The translations under genes and the position numbers were made by a program. DNA of 64,000 bases from a virus: positions 1-64,000 of the IMG/VR virus record IMGVR_UViG_3300026521_000527. One strand, written 5' to 3'. Positions 52,422-59,955 of this stretch are shown piece after piece. Position 1 is the first letter of the stretch; each line of letters opens with the position of its first letter. A model generated the notes under the pieces. The model was not told where the DNA came from and searched no databases. It saw only the letters and a program-made list of their open reading frames with translations.

Positions 52422-53222
52422 TTAATTCTTTATATCGTGTTCCCAAACCAACTTAAAGTTTTCTTTATCAATATGTATTTTATTTATCAAATCACTGAGT
52501 TCAATTAAATAATCTTCTATTTTATTTGATTGAGGTCTTGAATTAGATATTAAATAACATTCAAAATACGGATCATCTGAATTTGGAATAATTAAAAATA
52601 TTTTCCAGAGCGCTGATGGAATATTTACCCGAACTTTATTTTTAATAAACTTATCACTTCTCAAGACTCCGGTAACTACATAAATTTTTTTATTAATTAA
52701 GGCGAGTTTTCTTTCGTATTTTTCAAGCTTTGACCACAATCCTCTATTTAAATTCTCTTCTTGTGGGACACATGCGTTTATTACATAAACCTCATCTGCT
52801 GCCTCAATATTTATATCAACACTACTTGATGCCGGCAAATGTCCAGCATCAAAACCATCATAAGAATATTCTTTGTATGATGGTCTATACTCCCTCGGAA
52901 TTCTTTTATCAGTTCTTAGATACTGTCTTTTATATTTCTCAACCAAAATGTCCGCTGAATCTAATGAATAAATCACAAAATCAGGCGTGTTGTAATAATA
53001 ATTATAACACTCCTGATATTTTATATTTATTAAAACTTGATTACAATCGTCTTTTATATAAAATCCAGTTGGTTTATGGGGAGCCAAATAAGACTCAACT
53101 TGATCGGGAACTTTTAAAGTATCTGCCCACCCAAATACAGAATTCAAAAATATTAGCAAAAAAAATAATTTAATCTTGGCTCGAGCCAAGATTAAATTAT
53201 TAAACTTCATGAATTTAAACAT
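52422..53222 (-). CDS. Secreted DNA/RNA non-specific endonuclease (NUC1 family)
   Basis: 266 residues. N-terminal signal peptide (KIKLFFLLIFLNSVFGWA, residues 16-33). Two Cys (60, 72) probably paired. The NUC1 core is GFDAGHLPASSSVDI (123-137; usual D-R-G-H, here D-A-G-H) followed by INACVPQEENLNRGLWSKLE (148-167), the Asn metal-binding helix. The pattern CNQVL ... YQECYNYYY ... IPREYR ... YDGFDAGH is like the Campylobacter prophage DNase family. Expected to degrade nucleic acid in the periplasm or outside. A 38-bp palindrome encodes the residues between the first ATGs and the signal peptide. Confidence 0.75.
   Translation of the reverse strand: MFKFMKFNNLILARAKIKLFFLLIFLNSVFGWADTLKVPDQVESYLAPHKPTGFYIKDDCNQVLINIKYQECYNYYYNTPDFVIYSLDSADILVEKYKRQYLRTDKRIPREYRPSYKEYSYDGFDAGHLPASSSVDINIEAADEVYVINACVPQEENLNRGLWSKLEKYERKLALINKKIYVVTGVLRSDKFIKNKVRVNIPSALWKIFLIIPNSDDPYFECYLISNSRPQSNKIEDYLIELSDLINKIHIDKENFKLVWEHDIKN
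53164..53201 (-). repeat. 38-bp perfect palindrome at 5' end of nuclease CDS
   Basis: Arms of 19 bp (AATTTAATCTTGGCTCGAG region) meeting at CTCGAG, 20 bases after the start codon; it may control translation. Confidence 0.95.
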
Positions 53223-53238
53223 TATTTATCCAACCTTT

Positions 53239-55155
53239 TTATTTTTTAATAATTCCAATTCCAAGACAATGGGGACATTCCTGAATACCAATATCCTCCT
53301 GTAAACCATAAACTTTTGATTCAAACAATCTAACTGAATTTTGTGCTGTGTCCTTTAATTGATATAATATTTTATAATTCAGAATTGTATTTATATTATT
53401 GAGTATTTTATCTTTCGAATTAAATATCTCAAAAGAGTTCCGAAGAACTCTTTTCTCTTTTAATAAATTTCGGAATAATTTTATTAAAAGAATATTTCTC
53501 TGAATTGAGTTCTTTTGAACTCTTTTATTGTAAATTTTTATATTTATATTAGTATTGATATAAAAGTTAAGAATCCAATAATTATAAATTAATTTCTGTC
53601 TAAGTTGATTCTTTTTAATGTTGTGGTCTATTTTATCGATGCTGTTTTGATATACTCTTATCGAAGTCGATAATATCAAATGCCATAAAAGATAATTAAT
53701 TTTATTTAATATCTTTTCAGTTCTTTGGGACTCAAATAATTTATTTCTTTCAATATCTAGAATAGAATTACTATCTTGAAATTCTCTTATTAGATAATAA
53801 CTCTTTAATATTTTTAGCTTTTTAATTTCTAGTTGAGTTTGAGTTATTTTTGACTCAATTAAAATAATTTCTTCTTGAAATTGCTTATGTTTTTGATTCA
53901 TATCAATTAATGAATCTTTTATCTGGGCGACAGCCAGTGCAATATTTTCAGTATTGAATAAAAAAGAAAATATTTTTTCAGAATCAGTTGTTTTGGAACC
54001 TATTAAAAATAAACCATCGTATTGATTAGTATATGCAATTCTTTCTGTCTGTTCTTTTAACGCTCCTTTAAAATTTTTATATAGGTTTTTTACATCAATA
54101 TATTTGAAACCTATTTCTTCAACTGCTTCTTTTAATTTATCTGCGGCAAGATTTTTACCATAATAAGCTTCACCGTTGATAATAAATTGAACTTTTTTTC
54201 CTTTATAAAGTAATCCAATTTCTTTATGTTCTTTACCTTGCTCCTCTTCTTCTAATGTTGGTATATACCCAAAAGTAATTTCAGTTTCTAGATTTCGACC
54301 ACCTGGATTTAATCGAGGATAGTTATTAACATTAAAATTATTAAAAAGAATAGATTCAATTGCACGAAGCGAAGCACTTTTACCACTATTATTAGGCCCT
54401 CTGATAACAGTAAACCCACTATATACAAAATGTTGTTGTTTTATACTTTGAAAATTTTTGATACTGTTATAAAAGAATCCACTTTCTGGGAGTTCACCTT
54501 CTTGATTAACTATTTCTAAAGTAGGTATTCCATCTTTATCTGGAGTTGCTTGAACTTCATAAACAAGATGTGCATCAAAATCCAACTCTTCAGTTTGTGA
54601 GACAACAACTAAAGTGAATCCATAGGTATCACAAAATTTTCTAAGAAAACTACTCAATCTAATTCTATATTGTGGACTAACTTGACTGAGACTTTCATCA
54701 AAAATATAGAATTTATTTTGGCTGTATAAATAGCCTATTAGTATTTTGAAAAATAAACTTGCGATTGAAAGCACTCCACCACCATTACTCGCAGTTAGCT
54801 CATCGTTTTTTGCAATCTCAATCCCATTCTGATAAAAAATTATATCGTACTTTTGGGTTCCAGAAGCACTCTTTCCTCTTTGAATTCTGGGTTTTATATC
54901 TAATTTATAGTCAGCTTCGAAAACATCAACTAGAGCTGAATTTACAACTTTAAGAATAAAATCTTTCCTTTTTTCAAGCTTATGATTTTTTAATAATTCA
55001 AGAAGTACTTTTGCTTCAGTATGATGTTTAATTCTAACTTCGAGTGCTGCAGCACTCGAAGTTAGATTATTTTTTTCATGTTCAAGATGAATTAAATTAT
55101 CCTCTTGAACTCTGAGTTTAATATGAGTCTCATTGTAATTTGAAGTCAAATCCAT
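53239..55155 (-). CDS. Circularly permuted Rad50/SbcC/gp46-like ATPase
   Basis: 638 residues, TAATG overlap with upstream gene. Order of motifs is reversed relative to Rad50/gp46: short coil (about 8-62), C-terminal-lobe signature LTASNGGGVLSI (120-131), Walker B KFYIFDES (148-155), H-loop position VVVSQ (183-187), then the N-terminal lobe NFQSIK (234-239), FTVIRGPNNSGKSASLRAIE (Walker A, 248-267), long coil (about 400-620) and a final CPHC hook (627-630). It should pair with the gp47-like nuclease of the same operon to process DNA ends for recombination. Contains palindrome 55033-55066 and GAGTTC hairpins near 53435 and 53507. Confidence 0.7.
   Translation of the reverse strand: MDLTSNYNETHIKLRVQEDNLIHLEHEKNNLTSSAAALEVRIKHHTEAKVLLELLKNHKLEKRKDFILKVVNSALVDVFEADYKLDIKPRIQRGKSASGTQKYDIIFYQNGIEIAKNDELTASNGGGVLSIASLFFKILIGYLYSQNKFYIFDESLSQVSPQYRIRLSSFLRKFCDTYGFTLVVVSQTEELDFDAHLVYEVQATPDKDGIPTLEIVNQEGELPESGFFYNSIKNFQSIKQQHFVYSGFTVIRGPNNSGKSASLRAIESILFNNFNVNNYPRLNPGGRNLETEITFGYIPTLEEEEQGKEHKEIGLLYKGKKVQFIINGEAYYGKNLAADKLKEAVEEIGFKYIDVKNLYKNFKGALKEQTERIAYTNQYDGLFLIGSKTTDSEKIFSFLFNTENIALAVAQIKDSLIDMNQKHKQFQEEIILIESKITQTQLEIKKLKILKSYYLIREFQDSNSILDIERNKLFESQRTEKILNKINYLLWHLILSTSIRVYQNSIDKIDHNIKKNQLRQKLIYNYWILNFYINTNINIKIYNKRVQKNSIQRNILLIKLFRNLLKEKRVLRNSFEIFNSKDKILNNINTILNYKILYQLKDTAQNSVRLFESKVYGLQEDIGIQECPHCLGIGIIKK
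53431..53522 (-). repeat. Two GAGTTC-type hairpins in the Rad50-like gene
   Basis: 53431-53454 has 10-bp arms AAAAGAGTTC/GAACTCTTTT with the mRNA-sense loop TTCG. 53507-53522 has GAGTTC/GAACTC with sense loop AAAA. Confidence 0.9.
55033..55066 (-). repeat. 34-bp perfect palindrome inside Rad50-like gene
   Basis: Arms of 17 bp (TCTAACTTCGAGTGCTG) meeting at CTGCAG, at codons ~30-41, in the N-terminal coil. Confidence 0.95.
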
Positions 55156-55469
55156 TACTTATTTTCCTTTAAAATATTCAAAGATAGATAAGTTTGGCAG
55201 GTAATTGCTTCTTTTAATGTACTAAAATCAAAAGTAATTAACTCCATTTTATCAGTTACATGAAATCTCAATTTCTTAATACTTATATCAGTCAGTAAAC
55301 TAACTGACCATAAATCTGGATGTTCTTTTCGTAATCCAATCATCTCAATATAATTTGACTGTAAATTTATACTAACACCAGAAGGAAATGTTACAAAAAT
55401 ATCTTCCTTTTCATTACCCTTACCAAGACCTCGACTGAAAATATAATCCCCAACATGCAATTCTTTCAT
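55155..55469 (-). CDS. Small protein between gp47-like and Rad50-like genes
   Basis: 104 residues, coupled on both sides (ATGA at 55466-55469; TAATG at 55155). Beta-rich start with GDYIFSRGLGKGNEKEDIFV resembling a small SH3-like or OB-like barrel. Its fixed place between the two nuclease subunits suggests an accessory subunit or regulator of that complex. Not recognised. Confidence 0.4.
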   Translation of the reverse strand: MKELHVGDYIFSRGLGKGNEKEDIFVTFPSGVSINLQSNYIEMIGLRKEHPDLWSVSLLTDISIKKLRFHVTDKMELITFDFSTLKEAITCQTYLSLNILKENK

Positions 55470-56521
55470 TCTAAATACTCCTTAGCTATCTGTAAAGCTT
55501 CATTTGAAATATTATGCTGATGCATAAATTTTTCTAATGTACTTAAATCATCTACTTCTACAAGATCCTCATCTAATGTAACTTCTTCAAAAAATTTAAA
55601 TTCTGTTTTTCCAATTTCTTGTAATAAGTTTATAACATCAATATTAAAAGCTTCACTGAATGGTTTAACTTTTAAAGGAATTGTTTTTGATAGTACTTGA
55701 AAATCATCAGAAGAATCTTCTGGTGCCTCCGATATACTAAAAACACAAAATTCTGGAATATGTTCATCCATTTTTGCAGCATAGTCTCGTGCAACTCTTG
55801 TTAAATTCCAAGGGTTGCAAAAAATAGTTCCTGATGTTTCAAATATAGATCCAAGTTGTGACTGAATATGATAATGTCCACAATTAAATAAATCTACATT
55901 GTATTGTGATAACTCCCCATAAGTGAAATCAGTTAATCTTTCAATATCCGAAGTTATATTTGAGTGTAATGTAACTACTTTAAAAGTTTTTTTATCAGGG
56001 ATAAAATCCATCTCAATTGATTTTAGCTGATTAATTATTTTTGATTTATCCTCACTGTAATCAATACCATAGAAAATTATATTTTTTCCCAAGGCAATAT
56101 CAAATACTTTTTTATTTCCTGCACCGATATATGTAATTAACCCACTTTCCACACAATCTTCAAAAAATGTTTCCTTGATAGTCTCATGACCGTCGAAATA
56201 ATCATGATTTCCTAAAATGGAAAATACTTCTATGCCTGCGTCATTAAACTTACGAAGACGTTTTTTATTCTGGAGCCCTTGGCTTAAACTCCAGTCTTTC
56301 TTTCGCGATTTCTCAAATATATCACCCGTAAATATAATTTTATTAATATTATTTTCCAGACAATAATTTATAATCTGATCAATTTTATCATCGATATCGA
56401 TTTCCCATTTTGATTTACGGATTCTATTTTTGAAGCCGAACATAAAATGAGGATCTTTAATTACAATGAAATCAAATGTGTCTGATGAGATCATTTGATC
56501 GGATGAATTTTCATAAATCAT
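55466..56521 (-). CDS. Mre11/SbcD/gp47-like metallophosphoesterase nuclease subunit
   Basis: 351 residues, AAAAGGA before ATG. Phosphoesterase motifs in order: IKDPHF (D23, H25), FTGDIF (G66-D67), LGNHDYFDGH (GNHD 104-107), TLHSN (H186) and CGHYHIQ (215-220). These coordinate the two metal ions. The C-terminal ~100 residues form the capping/ATPase-binding part. Partner of the Rad50-like protein encoded downstream; role in DNA end resection, recombination-dependent replication or host DNA breakdown. T4 equivalent would be gp47. Confidence 0.85.
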   Translation of the reverse strand: MIYENSSDQMISSDTFDFIVIKDPHFMFGFKNRIRKSKWEIDIDDKIDQIINYCLENNINKIIFTGDIFEKSRKKDWSLSQGLQNKKRLRKFNDAGIEVFSILGNHDYFDGHETIKETFFEDCVESGLITYIGAGNKKVFDIALGKNIIFYGIDYSEDKSKIINQLKSIEMDFIPDKKTFKVVTLHSNITSDIERLTDFTYGELSQYNVDLFNCGHYHIQSQLGSIFETSGTIFCNPWNLTRVARDYAAKMDEHIPEFCVFSISEAPEDSSDDFQVLSKTIPLKVKPFSEAFNIDVINLLQEIGKTEFKFFEEVTLDEDLVEVDDLSTLEKFMHQHNISNEALQIAKEYLE

Positions 56522-56539
56522 AGTTTTCCTTTTGAATTC

Positions 56540-56577
56540 AATAGCAGTAATCTGCTTATGTTATAGTTTATATTATA
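56540..56577 (-). promoter_or_regulatory. Possible promoter of the gp47-like operon
   Basis: Minus strand has TATAAT (56577-56572) in TACTATAATATAAACTATA, about 50 bases before the ATG. A TTAGAGT block 10 bases upstream of TATAAT makes this look like a degenerate version of the TTAGAAT-N12-TATATAAA promoter. Small inverted repeat AGCAG-TAAT-CTGCT in the leader. Confidence 0.4.
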
Positions 56578-56607
56578 GTAAAAATAAACTCTAAATAAAA
56601 ACTAAAT

Positions 56608-56635
56608 AAAAAAAAAAGGGGGGGGGCATATGCCC
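56608..56635 (-). terminator. Rho-independent terminator with G/C and A/T homopolymers
   Basis: Read on the minus strand: GGGGCATATGCCCC, extended by C5, then T10, directly after the stop codon of the 236-residue gene. On the plus strand it is A10-G9. It separates this gene from the gp47-like operon. Confidence 0.8.
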
Positions 56636-57346
56636 CTATAAATAAAATTCATCCGATTCTAAGAAACTAAAATTTTGACTTATTAACACATCGTTATCAA
56701 TATCAATAAATTTTTCTAGAATTCTTTTTCTAAAACCTATTCGATTTGATTTATTATTTAGATTCATAATAATTTTTAGAACCTTTTTTCGACAAGTCTT
56801 TTTTTTTATAGGTTTAAAGTACCCATCATGCAAAAGATTATCAAAAACATGTTTATTAAAAACATGAGTTGTTATGCGCTGCCGATAACCCATATGTTTA
56901 ACCATCCAATCACCTTCAGTCCTAAAATATTCCAATTCGACGTCAAAATATAATGCTTTTGAATTAAATAAACGGTCAATGAACTTCTCTATACTACCAT
57001 TATAGTCATATATCTCGGTGTCATAATATAAATTAAAAAGGTACTTATAAAGTATATCTGCCCTAAAGATTATATTATGATTTTCTAAATCACTTACTGT
57101 TTTAAGTTTATGAATTAATGATACCCCATCCTGATAAGCATCATCAAATTCTTCTAGAGTACTTTCAATTTCTTTAATATCATCTTTTGATATTTTACAA
57201 GTAATTTTATATTTTTTATCAATAAAAAAAATTAGATGTGCTCTTGGCAAATAATTCATTAGTTTATGTTTTTTTATGGTTTCCAATAACCCAAATCTTT
57301 CAGCGACCAGTTCAAATAAATTTACTTTAATTTTCATAAGTTTCAT
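56636..57346 (-). CDS. Unknown protein, 236 residues
   Basis: GGAG six bases before ATG. Mixed alpha/beta, with a basic segment (KPIKKKTCRKKVLKIIMN) at about 180-197. A hairpin (57360-57386) precedes it and a strong terminator follows. It is between the JAB-like gene and the gp47 operon; whether it belongs with the E1/E2/JAB genes is unknown. Not recognised. Confidence 0.35.
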   Translation of the reverse strand: MKLMKIKVNLFELVAERFGLLETIKKHKLMNYLPRAHLIFFIDKKYKITCKISKDDIKEIESTLEEFDDAYQDGVSLIHKLKTVSDLENHNIIFRADILYKYLFNLYYDTEIYDYNGSIEKFIDRLFNSKALYFDVELEYFRTEGDWMVKHMGYRQRITTHVFNKHVFDNLLHDGYFKPIKKKTCRKKVLKIIMNLNNKSNRIGFRKRILEKFIDIDNDVLISQNFSFLESDEFYL

Positions 57347-57359
57347 TTTACACTCCAGT

Positions 57360-57386
57360 CGATCGGTGAGGTATCCTCACCGATCG
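57360..57386 (-). repeat. Intercistronic hairpin, 12-bp arms
   Basis: CGATCGGTGAGG-TAT-CCTCACCGATCG between the JAB-like gene and the 236-residue gene. The T-run lies on the plus-strand side only, so for the minus-strand transcript it is probably a processing or mRNA-stability element. Confidence 0.65.
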
Positions 57387-57394
57387 TTTATTTT

Positions 57395-58843
57395 TTAACC
57401 AAAAAGGGAACCCATTACTTTCCCAAGCCCAGTTAAACCATCATTTTCTGATTTTTTTGCATCAACATCAGTTGCATCAGTTGCATCATATATTTCAATA
57501 GAATCTTTGTCACTTGATATCAAACATGAATTTACTTGATTGATATCATAATCAAGTGTTCTCATTACGGATCTGATCTGTGGATCAGTGTAATGTTTAT
57601 ATTTTAACGCTTTAACGAAAGCTGCAGTATCTTCAGGGGTTGCACTTCCATCCACCCCAAATTTTTTAGGATCTAGTCCCAAAATATTCAGTTGTCTTTT
57701 CGCCTGCTGTTCTTTAAAAACAGGTCGTGTTGTTTGTGACAATTGAGTAGATTCATTGATTCCATCATAGATATCATCATAACCATCATAATCATATCCA
57801 GTATATATATTCCCTTTCCCAACACCACCTGAATATCTTGATGTATAATTGTAAGTTCTAGCCTTTATAAGATTCGGATCCATTATAAGGATCGGTTCAT
57901 ACTCACTGACCGTTAAAAATTCACTCAGTACTCTTTGAAGCTGCCCTTTTACAAAATCAACATCTTGTACTGGACAGTGTTTTGATTCCAGAACTCTAAA
58001 GTCAAAAATATTTTTAGCTTCCTCATTAACACCAGATTCATTGGAATCTGGTGTTCTAAAGAACTCATCGTACATTTTGATAACGGGAACATTTTCATCA
58101 ACCTCAGCGTCTTGTACAATAAAAGTCATTGTAGGCATTTCTGTATATGTACCATCAATACCACCATCTTCAAGTAAATTTACATTAACAACTTGTGTTT
58201 CTGTAACAACTATTTTAGTTGGTGTGTTAGTGCTAGGAATATACATAACACTATCTGTTTGTATTTTATCCTCTGCTACAGCGTTTCTAAAGATCACACC
58301 AGGATTCTCTGCTTTATTATCTCTATCAATTGTACTGAATCCAAAATCACCTGGATGTCTATGAATTGAACCCATCTCAAGTTCACGGGCTTCTAGTTCG
58401 AAGCCCCTTTCGATAAACTCTTCTTTTGGAAAAGCCTCTGCAAATTTTGCAACAAGTTGATCAGAAACAGGAATCAGTTGGTTTGAGATCTCACTAACTT
58501 CATCCAATGAAAAACTTACACTTGCTGTTGTAACTTCTTGAGAGAAGTTAAAGAACACAGTAGGTATTGTAAATACCATTCTTTGTCCTGTTTCCTGATG
58601 TTTAAATATCAGCTGAAGTCCTCTATAATGGACTTGATATTCTGCACCACCAGCTGCTGGTAAACCAAGGTCACGAACTTGGTTTAAAAGTTTTTGACTA
58701 TAAAGTACAACATTTAAAGTACTATTGCTTTTTCTTGTACTCGGTGTTTTTTTAACTCCAAAATAACTACCTACTTTTTTACCTATTCCCCATTTAGCCA
58801 TATTTTTTCCTTTATTTTTTTTTGATTTTTTTCTTTTTGCCAT
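57395..58843 (-). CDS. JAB/MPN (JAMM) metalloprotease-like protein
   Basis: 482 residues from ATG 58843 (AGAGGA nine bases before); the ATG at 58801 has a better-spaced AAAGGA and may be the real start. JAMM pattern: Glu in GGAEYQVHYRG (E68), then ELEMGSIHRHPGDFGFSTID (H161, H163, S170, D173), followed by NPGVIFRN. The usual spacing between the second His and Ser is seven, here six. Such enzymes remove ubiquitin-like proteins or cut peptides. The ~280 C-terminal residues are unrecognised. Directly downstream of the E2-like and E1-like genes, as in prokaryotic ubiquitin-like operons. Confidence 0.65.
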   Translation of the reverse strand: MAKRKKSKKNKGKNMAKWGIGKKVGSYFGVKKTPSTRKSNSTLNVVLYSQKLLNQVRDLGLPAAGGAEYQVHYRGLQLIFKHQETGQRMVFTIPTVFFNFSQEVTTASVSFSLDEVSEISNQLIPVSDQLVAKFAEAFPKEEFIERGFELEARELEMGSIHRHPGDFGFSTIDRDNKAENPGVIFRNAVAEDKIQTDSVMYIPSTNTPTKIVVTETQVVNVNLLEDGGIDGTYTEMPTMTFIVQDAEVDENVPVIKMYDEFFRTPDSNESGVNEEAKNIFDFRVLESKHCPVQDVDFVKGQLQRVLSEFLTVSEYEPILIMDPNLIKARTYNYTSRYSGGVGKGNIYTGYDYDGYDDIYDGINESTQLSQTTRPVFKEQQAKRQLNILGLDPKKFGVDGSATPEDTAAFVKALKYKHYTDPQIRSVMRTLDYDINQVNSCLISSDKDSIEIYDATDATDVDAKKSENDGLTGLGKVMGSLFG

Positions 58844-58863
58844 TTTTAGAATTCCTCTTTATA

Positions 58864-59946
58864 TTAATCTGCATCAGATATTTGAGGATTTCTGGCCGCA
58901 CTGTATGCACCCCAAATCTCCGCACTAAATTTTTTACAAGCCATTATATATGGATATGTGCTTTTTTTCCAAAGAATATTACCGTAAAACATACTATTTA
59001 GGTTAACATTAGAAAGAGTCAACCATCCACTTCGTGCAGCTTTATTTTCAGAGCCAGTACAAACACTACCAGCACTTCTCAAATAAGACTCATTAATATT
59101 TCCACTCATCATCGGTGAAATATTATAACCAACCTGGTTATCCTTAGTTGGTTTTTCTATATACACCAATCCATAATATGGCGTACTAACGCCATCTGAT
59201 ATCTTTTGGAGCGGGATTAGAAGAGATTCTGGTTGAATACCACTTTGACTTATTTCTCTTATATTTATTTTAAGATTAACATCGTTCACTGATGAAATCT
59301 GAGGTCGTTCGATCATATTCAACATTTGATCTTTATCAACACTCACAGATCGTTCAATAATAGATGGTGACATTATTATATTTGGTGTCAGTTGCAAAAA
59401 CTTTACCAACTCATTAAAATACTCATCAGTTTTTGATTGAAGTGTTTCTGGTGCAATAGCCTCTTTAAAATAATTAACTCCCTGAATTCCATTACGCCAT
59501 TCATATATATGGAGTTTTCCCGTTTTTGGAAGCTCTATGATATTGGCATTATACATAAATGCAATTAAAGGGTGCAGTGGATTAATATTAAAGCCATCTT
59601 CAGTTGTCAGAAGGCAACCATATACTCCTTCATTTTGAGCAAGCTGTTGCAAAAATACTCCGATATCAATTGCATCCGAATTATATTCGATCGTTGTGAT
59701 CGCATCTTTACATGTCGATCTTATTTTATCCCATGATATTTTCGAATCATCATCCACTAATGAAAAAGATGGTAATGTATCACTAGTTATTGATGGTCTA
59801 ATATTCAACGGGATAAAAATATCTCCTTCTTGATTTAGCATCTGATTTCCCTCTTGCACTTCATCTGAAGTATATTTATTGATTGCATCCTGTGTGGACA
59901 TAATCAAAGAATGTGCTAAAATGGTTGTAGGTTGATTAAATTTCAT
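58864..59946 (-). CDS. PRTRC-B / Prok-E2-like protein (putative)
   Basis: 360 residues with AAGGAG before ATG. Features: an N-terminal beta-rich half, HPLIAFMYNANIIELPK (about 125-141), LHIYEWRNG, and a C-terminal GSVCTGSENKAARSGW (Cys296, Trp308) followed by helices ending in SAEIWGAYSAAR. The Gly-x-Val-Cys-x-Gly ... Trp pattern is like that of the E2-related protein B of PRTRC operons. Cys296 is the candidate conjugating residue. The match is by eye; the position between E1- and JAB-like genes is the main support. Confidence 0.5.
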   Translation of the reverse strand: MKFNQPTTILAHSLIMSTQDAINKYTSDEVQEGNQMLNQEGDIFIPLNIRPSITSDTLPSFSLVDDDSKISWDKIRSTCKDAITTIEYNSDAIDIGVFLQQLAQNEGVYGCLLTTEDGFNINPLHPLIAFMYNANIIELPKTGKLHIYEWRNGIQGVNYFKEAIAPETLQSKTDEYFNELVKFLQLTPNIIMSPSIIERSVSVDKDQMLNMIERPQISSVNDVNLKINIREISQSGIQPESLLIPLQKISDGVSTPYYGLVYIEKPTKDNQVGYNISPMMSGNINESYLRSAGSVCTGSENKAARSGWLTLSNVNLNSMFYGNILWKKSTYPYIMACKKFSAEIWGAYSAARNPQISDAD

Positions 59947-59955
59947 ATTTTCTCC

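Noticed and set aside
52730-53173. 147-codon plus-strand frame
   Set aside because: Antisense to the NUC1-type nuclease, whose motifs are clear.
56618-56626. Run of nine G as an assembly artefact
   Set aside because: It fits the right arm of a perfect terminator stem (GGGGCATATGCCCC plus T10 on the minus strand) directly after a stop codon, so it is kept as real, although exact length is uncertain.
56637-56644. TATAAATA on the plus strand as a late promoter
   Set aside because: It lies over the end of a minus-strand gene and no plus-strand gene follows; coincidental in AT-rich DNA.
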